Part shown: one piece after another, positions 1-6,634 of the stretch
How positions within the stretch are numbered: position 1 is the first letter of the stretch
How the letters are laid out: every line of letters starts with the position of its first letter
Assembly (NCBI GenBank): GCA_002317145.1
Contig: DCIT01000052.1
Location: 1-9,964, forward strand
DNA: 9,964 bases
Source of the DNA: Caryophanales bacterium UBA1719
GTDB taxonomy: Bacteria; Bacillota_I; Bacilli_A; RFN20; CAG-826
Direction: 5' to 3'
Notes under the pieces: model-generated
Database searches by the model: none
The model's input: only the letters and a program-made list of their open reading frames with translations
What the model was told of the DNA's origin: nothing
Translations under genes and position numbers: made by a program

Positions 1-342
1 ATTACATTATGCACAGGTAGCTTTGGAGCAGGTAGAAAAAATAATCTTATCCATATGGCGGATAAATACTCTAAACAAAAAAGAGTTCATTTCTTACATG
101 CGAGAAATATTACTTATGTTGGTAATAAAGATTCGTTCGTTGAATCAGGACACGCCGAAGGTAGTTTACCTTTAATTAAGATAATTAAAGTATTAGTAAA
201 GAATGGCTTTGATGGATATGTTAGACCTGATCATGGAAGAAATATCTGGGGTGAAAATAATAAACCTGGATATGGATTATATGATCGTGCATTAGGTGCG
301 GCATATCTTAATGGTATCTTTAAAACTATCGAAGATAAATAA
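1..342 (+). CDS. uxuA: Mannonate dehydratase, C-terminal part (5' end outside window)
   Basis: The reading frame is open from base 1, so the gene enters from the left and only its last 113 codons are present; the ATG at 55 is internal. UxuA dehydrates D-mannonate to 2-keto-3-deoxygluconate in the cytoplasm, the last dedicated step of glucuronate breakdown. The fragment carries hallmarks of the family's C-terminal TIM-barrel half. These are TLCTGS near the left edge (metal-ligand Cys), VHFLHARN around visible residues 29-36 (His ligand), RPDHGR around 75-80 (Asp-His) and the closing PGYGLYDRALGA stretch. Family knowledge places the Cys, His and Asp around a divalent metal. The next gene starts 2 bases after the stop, so uxuA is part of the lyase/transporter operon. 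The identity is secure; the N-terminal half cannot be judged. Confidence 0.93.
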   Translation: MTLCTGSFGAGRKNNLIHMADKYSKQKRVHFLHARNITYVGNKDSFVESGHAEGSLPLIKIIKVLVKNGFDGYVRPDHGRNIWGENNKPGYGLYDRALGAAYLNGIFKTIEDK

Positions 343-344
343 TT

Positions 345-1181
345 ATGAAACCAGTGGAATCTAATCATACATATCAAGAATATCGTAAGAAATATGGTAA
401 AGATTACGATAAAGGTTATGTATTAGGTTTTACTGAAGAACAATATAAAAAATATAAAAGAAATCTAAAAGTTTGGAAGATTAATAATAAGTATTATGAA
501 ATTCCTAGAGTTAGATTTATTAATAGATTAATAATAGGCGTTACTTCTTTATTAGTATTAGGAAGTATTGCTCCTATTTATTTATATGGCATTCAAACAT
601 TTAATGTTAATTTTACTTGTGAGCATTGCAAAGTTGACTCTAATAATAAAATAAAAAGAGATAGAGAATTTAACACAATTATTCAAGTTGATAATGGATA
701 CGAAATTAAATATGAAAATTTAGAAGTTGAAATTAACGGCAAGAAAAACGATGATTGCTGGACATTCTCGTTTCAATCTAATTTAAAGAACGATTTTAAA
801 ATTAAATCCGGTTATATTAAAAGTGATGTTAATGTAAAAATTAAAGCCACTAAAAAACATGTTTATAAATATGGATGCGCAGTAGATGTTACAGAAGTAG
901 ATCAATCTTCTATTACATTTACTCCAACGCAAAAAACTAAAACACGTATTGATGATTGGCAAAGAGAAGCTTTCCCAGTAGATGAAGATGAAGAATTAAA
1001 TTTCACATTTAAAGCTATTTCAGGAAAAACATTACCGACGAATATTGGTATGTGGATGAATGGAAGATACGGAAAAGAAGGAGTGGAAGTTACTTTTACT
1101 TATTCCAATAACAATACAGAATGTAAAGTTCATGTACCTCCTTATGTTGCAAGAGATAACTTACAGTTTAGGTGTAAATAA
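345..1181 (+). CDS. Unrecognised single-pass membrane protein, Cys-containing extracytoplasmic domain
   Basis: I do not recognise this 278-residue protein. It has a charged, Tyr/Lys-rich N-terminal cytoplasmic segment (about 1-59) and one strongly hydrophobic helix (about 61-84) preceded by Arg residues. By the positive-inside rule the remaining ~190 residues lie outside the cell. That outer part alternates short beta-prone stretches with polar turns, suggesting a beta-rich fold. It holds all six cysteines (92, 95, 138, 178, 260, 277), including a CxxC-like CEHC. No catalytic motif or lipobox is visible. The gene sits 2 bases after uxuA and 2 bases before the polysaccharide lyase, so expression with the lyase is likely. 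A surface role in polysaccharide binding or lyase support is possible but is only inferred from position. The ATG at 345 was chosen as the first start after the uxuA stop; its Shine-Dalgarno is weak, consistent with translational coupling. Confidence 0.82.
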   Translation: MKPVESNHTYQEYRKKYGKDYDKGYVLGFTEEQYKKYKRNLKVWKINNKYYEIPRVRFINRLIIGVTSLLVLGSIAPIYLYGIQTFNVNFTCEHCKVDSNNKIKRDREFNTIIQVDNGYEIKYENLEVEINGKKNDDCWTFSFQSNLKNDFKIKSGYIKSDVNVKIKATKKHVYKYGCAVDVTEVDQSSITFTPTQKTKTRIDDWQREAFPVDEDEELNFTFKAISGKTLPTNIGMWMNGRYGKEGVEVTFTYSNNNTECKVHVPPYVARDNLQFRCK

Positions 1182-1183
1182 TT

Positions 1184-3277
1184 ATGAATAATAAAATTAG
1201 ATTAGCGTTACTTACTCCATTAATAGTTATTCCTTCTTTAGTAAGTTGTAATAAAAATAAAGTTGATTTTAATTTATTAAAAAATAACTTTAAAACAATG
1301 CTTAAAAATACAACTTCAATTAAATATTTTAAAGATTTAAGTAAGTCACAAATTAGAGATAAATTTGATTCAGTAACAATATCCGGAATTGAAACATTTA
1401 AATTTAAAGATATTGATTATGACAAGATTTATTCTCGTTCATCTTATGATCCTAGAAACCATTTAGATAGAGCTTTAGAATTAGCCATAATCGCTGATAA
1501 TAACAATGATGCAGAATTAAAAGATTGGGTGAGAAAACTAGAATACTATTGGGTGTTTAATAACTATCGTTCTCCTAACTGGTATGAAAATGAAATAGGT
1601 ACTATTCGTTCATTAACTAATGTTGGAATGTTTGAATTTGATGATTTAAACGATAAAGGAAAAGATGCCTTTAAAGGTAAAATCAGAAACGCTTCTATTT
1701 ACTATCATCCAGGATTAGAACTCCATCAAGGCGCGAACTTAATGGACTATGCTCAAAATACATTTAAATCAGGAATCTTATCTAAAGATAATAAAGAAAC
1801 TGATTGTGCGTTTAATCGCTTAATGGAAGAAATAGTCGAAGATGGTAAAGAAGGTTTTCAATCTGAAGGAACTTATTTCCAACATGGTAAATTAATATCT
1901 ACTGGAAGTTATGGAAATGTCGCTACTAGTAAAATAGGAGACTTCATGACTGCCTTAAAAGGTAGTAGTTATAAAGTCCCTCAAGCTAAATTAAAAATAA
2001 TTATGAATTGTATTTTAGTCGGACTTAAATACATGATTCAAAGAGAATATAAAAACTGGATGTGTGAAGGAAGAAGCTTCTGTGATGAAGATCCATATAA
2101 ATACAATACTTCCTCAATTAAAAGATATTTAGATTTTGAAGATGTATCTAATGAAGATAAAGAAAATCTAAAACAATTTATTAATAATCATGATGAAGGC
2201 AAAGTATGTTTTACTGACACTAAAGTATTCCCTAAAGCTAGAACAATAATTAGTAATATTGATGGTGTCTATATGGCATTCAAAGGTTGTGATCCGACAA
2301 CTGTAAATACTGAATGCTTAAATAATGAAAACGAATTAGCATATAACTTTTCTTATGGTATGAATACATGTGTAATGCAGTCAGGTAAGGAATATCTTAA
2401 CTTATCTCCTGTATGTAATTTCTCGTTCTTACCTGGCGGAGTTAGTAAGGATTATGGTTCAAAAGAAGATGGTTCATTTACCACCGAAGGTGATACTGCC
2501 TTATTTAATCACATTAAAGAATTAGGAAATGAACGCTTTGAAGATAAAGTCGCTTCTACTCGAGATGACGGCACTCCATATGTTTATGGTATGGCTGATG
2601 AATTATCCTCTAATGGTGTAGCGTGTATGTTCCAACAAGGCAAACATAGTAATAAAACTTATGGTGATAAAACATTTAAAGGTCAAACATTTACTGTTGC
2701 TTGCTTTGCTACTAATGAAGGAATTGCTATTTTAGGTTCTGGCATGTGCGACTTAGATAGTGATGTATCTACTCCTAGATATGTTACTTTAGACCAATGT
2801 GTTTTAAATGAAGGAGATACAGTTGAGGAGTATGGCGCTTCAATAAAGCATAGTTATAAAAATTCAAATAAAGGTGTTGACACTTCAGTTTATTATAGAC
2901 CGCTAACAGGTCCTTCTATTACATTAAAAACTCCAACTGTTACGGGTAACTTTCAAAGAAATCATTCAGTCGCAACGTCAAAAGAAATAACTCAGAAAAC
3001 AATGATTGCTTATTTACCAATTGATACAACAAATAACAATTCATATGCTTATACAATTCAAACTAAATCTAAAATTGATTTATTTAGTTTAGTTACAAAT
3101 ACAGAAGATGTTCAGGCTGTTAGATTACCAAATTATAAAATAGCCGCTTGCTTTTATAATAAAGATCCTGAGAAACAAACATTTAAATATAATTCTGGTA
3201 GAGGAGAACAAGAATATAAATTAACTAATCAATTCATTGAAGGTCAAGGTGGCTTCCAAGTATTTGATATTAAATAA
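1184..3277 (+). CDS. Polysaccharide lyase family 8 lipoprotein (hyaluronate/chondroitin lyase-like)
   Basis: A surface lipoprotein of 697 residues. Its signal peptide ends in the lipobox LVSC with Cys22 as lipid anchor. The alpha-toroid half contains NWYENEIG (132-139), matching the aromatic-patch NWW region of PL8 enzymes, and HQGAN with Asn185. YFQH has His234, GSYGN has Tyr243 and EGR has Arg297. The spacings His-Tyr of 9 and Tyr-Arg of 54 equal those I recall for Streptococcus pneumoniae hyaluronate lyase (His399, Tyr408, Arg462); Asn-His is 49 against 50. The beta-sandwich half shows NNEN (380-383), NFSFLPGG (412-419) and AILGSGMCD (515-523). PL8 lyases cleave hyaluronan, chondroitin or xanthan by beta-elimination to unsaturated products. 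Which polymer is used cannot be told here, although the nearby uronate genes favour a uronic-acid glycan. The mature protein has 14 cysteines besides Cys22, which is unusual. The stop of the preceding gene is 2 bases upstream. Confidence 0.92.
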   Translation: MNNKIRLALLTPLIVIPSLVSCNKNKVDFNLLKNNFKTMLKNTTSIKYFKDLSKSQIRDKFDSVTISGIETFKFKDIDYDKIYSRSSYDPRNHLDRALELAIIADNNNDAELKDWVRKLEYYWVFNNYRSPNWYENEIGTIRSLTNVGMFEFDDLNDKGKDAFKGKIRNASIYYHPGLELHQGANLMDYAQNTFKSGILSKDNKETDCAFNRLMEEIVEDGKEGFQSEGTYFQHGKLISTGSYGNVATSKIGDFMTALKGSSYKVPQAKLKIIMNCILVGLKYMIQREYKNWMCEGRSFCDEDPYKYNTSSIKRYLDFEDVSNEDKENLKQFINNHDEGKVCFTDTKVFPKARTIISNIDGVYMAFKGCDPTTVNTECLNNENELAYNFSYGMNTCVMQSGKEYLNLSPVCNFSFLPGGVSKDYGSKEDGSFTTEGDTALFNHIKELGNERFEDKVASTRDDGTPYVYGMADELSSNGVACMFQQGKHSNKTYGDKTFKGQTFTVACFATNEGIAILGSGMCDLDSDVSTPRYVTLDQCVLNEGDTVEEYGASIKHSYKNSNKGVDTSVYYRPLTGPSITLKTPTVTGNFQRNHSVATSKEITQKTMIAYLPIDTTNNNSYAYTIQTKSKIDLFSLVTNTEDVQAVRLPNYKIAACFYNKDPEKQTFKYNSGRGEQEYKLTNQFIEGQGGFQVFDIK

Positions 3278-3278
3278 A

Positions 3279-3284
3279 AAGGAG
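3279..3284 (+). promoter_or_regulatory. Ribosome binding site of the hydroxyacid dehydrogenase
   Basis: AAGGAG lies 8 bases before the ATG at 3293, in the 15-base gap after the lyase stop. It is a strong site that fixes this start and marks the only independent (not directly coupled) initiation among the visible operon junctions. Confidence 0.8.
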
Positions 3285-3292
3285 AATATTAA

Positions 3293-4288
3293 ATGAGAGC
3301 AATTTATTTAACAGAAGAAGAATGGCAATACGCTAGAGTTTACGATAAGACTATGAAAGATAAAATATCAAAATTATTTGATATTAAAAATGTTTGCTAT
3401 AACAAAAGCAAACTTAACTCAACGGATTTTAAAGACGTTGAATTTATCTTTTCAACTTGGGGTATGACAGTATTAACTGAAGAAGAAATTAAAACAATAT
3501 TTCCTTCTTTAAAATGTGTATTTTATGCAGCAGGTACAGTTCAATATTTCGCTAGACCATTTTTAAAATTAGGTATTAGAGTATTCTCTGCTTGGCAAGC
3601 AAATGCTGTACCAGTTATTGAATACGCTGTTAGTCAAATTTTATTAGCAACCAAAGGATATTATCAATTATCCGCTATGGCGAAATTAAATTATATTAAG
3701 GCTCATGAAGTAATGAATGAATATCCAGGAAACTACAACACTAAAGTTGGTATCTTAGGTTATGGAGCAATCGCTAAAGGAGTAGTAAAAGAATTATTAA
3801 ATCATAATGAAGATATTTATGTTTATGCTCCTGATATAACAAATGAAGAAGCAAATAAATTAGGAGTCCATAAAACTAATTCATTAGAAGAGATTTTTGA
3901 TAACTGTGCAGTTATCTCAAATCACGTCGCTAATTTGCCATCAACATTTGGAATGATTAATAAAGATATTATTAATAGACTAAAAGATCGCCAAACATTT
4001 ATTAATACAGGTAGAGGTCAACAAGTTGATGAAGTTGCCTTATTAAATAAATGTAAAGATAATCCATTAATATGTGCAGTTATGGATGTTACATATCCTG
4101 AACCACCTAAACAAGATTCTTTATATTTTAAATTACCTAACGTAACAGTTACTCCGCATATTGCAGGAAGCTCAGGAAATGAAGTAGTGAGAATGGCGGA
4201 GTATATGTATCAAGAAGCAAATAGATATTTAAAAAATGAAAAATGTATATATGAAGTAACAATGAAAATGTTGGAGACTATGGCTTAA
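3293..4288 (+). CDS. D-isomer-specific 2-hydroxyacid dehydrogenase family protein
   Basis: A 331-residue NAD(P)-dependent dehydrogenase with the usual split layout. The N-terminal catalytic-domain part spans about 1-100. The inserted Rossmann domain follows (about 101-295), with nucleotide loop ILGYGAIA around 154-161 (GxGxxA). The C-terminal helix returns to the catalytic domain. The family's catalytic residues are in place: Arg241 in NTGRGQQVDE, Glu270 in TYPEPP and His289 in TPHIAGS. The Arg-Glu spacing of 29 is typical. Members interconvert 2-keto and D-2-hydroxy acids. The substrate is not readable, but the position between a lyase and a sugar epimerase suggests a sugar acid. The end of Rossmann strand 2 reads VYAPD, without an acidic residue at the place usually taken by the NAD-selecting Asp, so the cofactor preference is open. 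One base separates its stop from the next start. Confidence 0.9.
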   Translation: MRAIYLTEEEWQYARVYDKTMKDKISKLFDIKNVCYNKSKLNSTDFKDVEFIFSTWGMTVLTEEEIKTIFPSLKCVFYAAGTVQYFARPFLKLGIRVFSAWQANAVPVIEYAVSQILLATKGYYQLSAMAKLNYIKAHEVMNEYPGNYNTKVGILGYGAIAKGVVKELLNHNEDIYVYAPDITNEEANKLGVHKTNSLEEIFDNCAVISNHVANLPSTFGMINKDIINRLKDRQTFINTGRGQQVDEVALLNKCKDNPLICAVMDVTYPEPPKQDSLYFKLPNVTVTPHIAGSSGNEVVRMAEYMYQEANRYLKNEKCIYEVTMKMLETMA

Positions 4289-4289
4289 T

Positions 4290-5051
4290 ATGAAAATAGG
4301 TTTATGTTCAGTTTCATTTCGTAAATTAAAAGTAGACGAAATAATTAAATTAGCAAAGAAAGCTAAATTAGATGCAATTGAGTGGGGAGCTGATGTTCAT
4401 TGTCCTTACACTAATTTAAAGTTATGCAAAGAAGTAGGAGAAAAGACACGTAAAAATAAATTGCTCACTTATTCTTATGGCACTTATTTTAGATGCAAAG
4501 ATGTTAAAGAATTTAAAAAGATAAGTAGTGCCGCTAAAGCATTAGGAGCATCAGTTATTCGTGTTTGGGCAGGAGAAAAATGGAGTAATGATTTTACTAA
4601 ACAAGAATTTACTTCTATGGTTAAAGTCTTAAAAGAATGCGCGGATATTGCTAAAACTAATAAACAAACAATTTGTTTTGAATATCATCATCACACTTTT
4701 AACGATTATAAAGAGAGTTCTTTAACTCTGTTAAAAGCGATTAACAAAGCTAACGTTAAAACATATTGGCAAACACAATATTGGGATGATAAATCTTCTA
4801 AAATAGATAATCATATTCATAACATTGAATCGTTAAAAGCGTTAAAGAAATATATTGTTAATTTCCACGTTTATAATTGGATTGGTTATTTAGATAGATA
4901 TCCTTTAAGTGGTATTAAAAAAGAAATGATAGAATATTTAAGTTACGGAAATAAAAATTCAATAGCATACTTAGAGTTCTTTAGAAATGATGATCCTAAA
5001 GAATTAATTAAAGATGCTAAGACTTTAAGAGAGATTGTTAATAGGAGGTAA
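4290..5051 (+). CDS. Sugar phosphate isomerase/epimerase-like TIM-barrel protein
   Basis: A 253-residue protein of the xylose-isomerase-like TIM-barrel superfamily (AP endonuclease 2 fold). It starts with a first strand IGLCSVS and shows regularly spaced barrel strands, for example DAIEW (28-32), SVIRVW (88-93), TICFEYHHHTF (127-137), VNFHVYNW (190-197) and IAYLEFF (225-231). Probable metal ligands are Glu131, His193 and Glu229. The strand between Glu131 and His193 reads TYWQTQYW (158-165), where many relatives have an Asp ligand; the YWQ form is one I associate with a distinct subfamily. Cytoplasmic, with no signal peptide. Members isomerise or epimerise sugars, keto-sugars or sugar acids; the exact substrate is unknown. 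It is translated one base after the dehydrogenase stop, and the two probably act in sequence. GGAGA at 4273-4277 could serve as a distant ribosome site. Confidence 0.85.
   Translation: MKIGLCSVSFRKLKVDEIIKLAKKAKLDAIEWGADVHCPYTNLKLCKEVGEKTRKNKLLTYSYGTYFRCKDVKEFKKISSAAKALGASVIRVWAGEKWSNDFTKQEFTSMVKVLKECADIAKTNKQTICFEYHHHTFNDYKESSLTLLKAINKANVKTYWQTQYWDDKSSKIDNHIHNIESLKALKKYIVNFHVYNWIGYLDRYPLSGIKKEMIEYLSYGNKNSIAYLEFFRNDDPKELIKDAKTLREIVNRR
5043..5048 (+). promoter_or_regulatory. Ribosome binding site of the GPH symporter, inside the upstream coding end
   Basis: A perfect AGGAGG forms the last two sense codons (Arg-Arg) of the sugar epimerase, followed by TAA and then ATG at 5054. The symporter's ribosome site is thus embedded in the upstream gene, the strongest site in the operon and a sign of coupled translation. 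Confidence 0.85.
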
Positions 5052-5053
5052 TT

Positions 5054-6499
5054 ATGGGAAATAAAAATGTTAACATTGCTCGATATAGCGGACTTAAGAC
5101 AAAAGACTACATGGCGTATGCCTGTGGTGATTTAGGTATTTGTCTTGGATTTACTTTACAGAGCTCATTAATTCAAACTTACTATACAGACTGCTTATTA
5201 TTACATCCACTATTCGTTATGATAATGTTTGTTTTAGCGCGTATCTGGGATGGTATTAACGATCCTATGATGGGAGCAATATGCGATAGAATGAAACCTA
5301 ATAAGTTAGGTAAATATCGTAGATGGTTCCTTTATGGCGCTATTCCATTTGCAGTCACTATTGCTTTGATGTTTATTAAGTGGCCAGGTTTTGGAGTAGA
5401 TTCGCATAACATCTGGGTTTATGTATACGCAACGGTAACATATGTTTTATTTGGTATGGCAATGACTGCGATACAAATTCCTTACGGTTCATTAGCGAGT
5501 GTTGTTACTCTAGATCAAAAAGAAAGAAGTAAGTTATCTATTTGGAGATCAATAGGATCCTCTATTGGCTCTTTACCAGTTATTATTATTTCTTCATTAG
5601 CATTTAAAACAGATGCTAAAACAAAACAAGGTATTGTTGATTACAAAATATTAATTATAGGTATTGCCATTATGGCTACTCTTGCTGTTATCTTCTTATT
5701 GCTTGCTTATAAAGGTAATAAAGAAAGAGCGCCTATTCCTAAACCTCAACCAAGAGTTAAAGGCGCGATTAAAAAAGGAATTAAAAGAATTGTTTCTACT
5801 CGTTCAATGATTTCTTTATGTATTATTAGTGCTATCTTCTTATCCGCTAGTATGTTCTCAACTGGATACTATACTTATATCATTAGAAAATACTTTAACG
5901 TTCAAGGATTCTGGCCAATGTTACCAAGCTTCTTTGTTGTCTTAGCAGCGTTTATCTTAATGTTTATCTTACAAAGATTAACCACTAAATTTGGTAAGAA
6001 AGAAGTTTGTACAGTTGGTATGGGTATTGCCTCAGCTGCAAATCTATGTATGTTATTCTTACTCCCTTGTGGTACTGGAACTCCAGTAGTTGTTGTATTC
6101 TTTATCCTTAACTTTATATCTTGCTTTGGATCAGGTGTACTTAACATGGCAGTCTGGGGTATGGCGACAGATGCAATTGATGATATTCAAATCAGAAGTG
6201 GTGTTAGAGAAGATGGATCTTGCTACTCCATATTCATGTTCTTTAGAAAATGTGGACAAGCCTTATCAGCGATTGCAATTAACGGATCATTATTAGGATT
6301 TGGATATAAATATCAACCTGGTGAAGGTAAAAACTTTAATGAACATCAATTACGTATTATGTTTACTTTAGGTTCAGTTATTCCTGCCGCATTATATGGC
6401 ATCTGCACATTACTCTTGATCTTCTGGTTCCCATTAAGCAAGAAAGCGCTTGATGAACTTGAAAGTAAAAAAGAAGTATTCTACGCGAAAGTTAAATAA
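5054..6499 (+). CDS. GPH-family (MelB-like) sugar/hexuronide:cation symporter
   Basis: A 481-residue integral membrane protein with about twelve hydrophobic helices and no signal peptide, the normal size for glycoside-pentoside-hexuronide symporters of the MFS superfamily. The family signature ARIWDGINDPMMG is at 62-74. Asp66 and Asp70 match the helix-II acidic residues that bind the coupling cation in MelB. The IPYGSLAS loop (142-149) is followed by DQKERSKLSIWRSIGSS. The second half carries the conserved SGVREDGSCYSIFMFFRK (382-399). A Lys/Arg-rich central loop (about 220-250) joins the halves. Family members import sugars or uronosides with H+ or Na+. Placement after the lyase, dehydrogenase and epimerase points to uptake of lyase-derived uronosyl sugars, which is an inference. 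It is the last gene of the operon; I see no convincing hairpin terminator after its stop. Confidence 0.93.
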   Translation: MGNKNVNIARYSGLKTKDYMAYACGDLGICLGFTLQSSLIQTYYTDCLLLHPLFVMIMFVLARIWDGINDPMMGAICDRMKPNKLGKYRRWFLYGAIPFAVTIALMFIKWPGFGVDSHNIWVYVYATVTYVLFGMAMTAIQIPYGSLASVVTLDQKERSKLSIWRSIGSSIGSLPVIIISSLAFKTDAKTKQGIVDYKILIIGIAIMATLAVIFLLLAYKGNKERAPIPKPQPRVKGAIKKGIKRIVSTRSMISLCIISAIFLSASMFSTGYYTYIIRKYFNVQGFWPMLPSFFVVLAAFILMFILQRLTTKFGKKEVCTVGMGIASAANLCMLFLLPCGTGTPVVVVFFILNFISCFGSGVLNMAVWGMATDAIDDIQIRSGVREDGSCYSIFMFFRKCGQALSAIAINGSLLGFGYKYQPGEGKNFNEHQLRIMFTLGSVIPAALYGICTLLLIFWFPLSKKALDELESKKEVFYAKVK

Positions 6500-6631
6500 T
6501 TAAAGATAATTTATATAATAAAAATCAGATATTTTCTTTACAAACTGCAAAAAGGTGCAACATATGAATGCAAAAATGTTGCAAAAAGGTGCAACATATG
6601 AGTATAATATTGTTGTAATAAGGTACAACAT
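6500..6631. other. Intergenic spacer between the sugar operon and the ATPase gene
   Basis: A 132-bp AT-rich gap. Its left part (6500-6542) contains a perfect TATAAT at 6514-6519 with no good -35, and a TTTACA at 6537-6542. No stable GC stem followed by a T-run is visible, so the end of the sugar transcript is not marked. The right part holds the 34-bp repeat array and the likely promoter of the ATPase. Confidence 0.7.
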
Positions 6632-6634
6632 ATG
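6543..6634 (+). repeat. Three direct repeats, 34-bp period, each with inverted repeat, AAGG and ATG
   Basis: A 24-bp core recurs at 6543-6566, 6577-6600 and 6611-6634, exactly 34 bp apart. Copies 1 and 2 share GCAAAAAGGTGCAACATATG. In copy 2 the core is an inverted repeat, GTTGC-AAAAAGGT-GCAAC, extendable to 7-bp arms. In copy 3 it reads GTTGT-AATAAGGT-ACAAC: both arms changed together, so symmetry is kept. Copy 1 has a decayed left arm. In each copy AAGG lies in the 8-nt loop, 8 bases before an ATG. Only the ATG of copy 3 (6632) opens the ATPase; those at 6564 and 6598 fall in the other two frames. The array may act as repressor operators or as RNA hairpins that present or hide the ribosome site. 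Confidence 0.85.
6579..6608 (+). promoter_or_regulatory. Candidate promoter of the ATPase gene, overlapping repeat copy 2
   Basis: TTGCAA (6579-6584, four of six to TTGACA) and a perfect TATAAT (6603-6608) are 18 bp apart. The -35 lies inside repeat copy 2 and the predicted start near 6615 falls in copy 3. Anything binding the repeats would therefore cover both the polymerase site and the transcript's 5' end. Assignment is by consensus only. Confidence 0.5.

Noticed and set aside
55..342. Separate 95-residue gene starting at ATG 55
   Set aside because: The frame is open to base 1 and the residues before ATG 55 (TLCTGS) match UxuA, so it is the tail of a longer gene.
3293..4288. Dehydrogenase as a replacement fructuronate reductase
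   Set aside because: The keto group of fructuronate is not next to the carboxylate, whereas this family acts on 2-keto acids, so I did not assign that function.
5902..6147. 81-residue frame on the minus strand inside the symporter gene
   Set aside because: It lies wholly antisense to a well-conserved membrane protein, has no recognisable domain and fits a shadow frame.
6090..6296. 68-residue plus-strand frame inside the symporter gene
   Set aside because: It overlaps the conserved second half of the symporter in another frame and shows no family features or ribosome site.
6500..6540. Rho-independent terminator after the symporter
   Set aside because: AAAGA and TCTTT could pair across a wide loop, but there is no compact GC stem followed by a T-run.
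6543..6634. CRISPR array
   Set aside because: There are only three imperfect cores with 10-bp gaps, the last merging with a start codon; no spacers of usual size and no cas genes.
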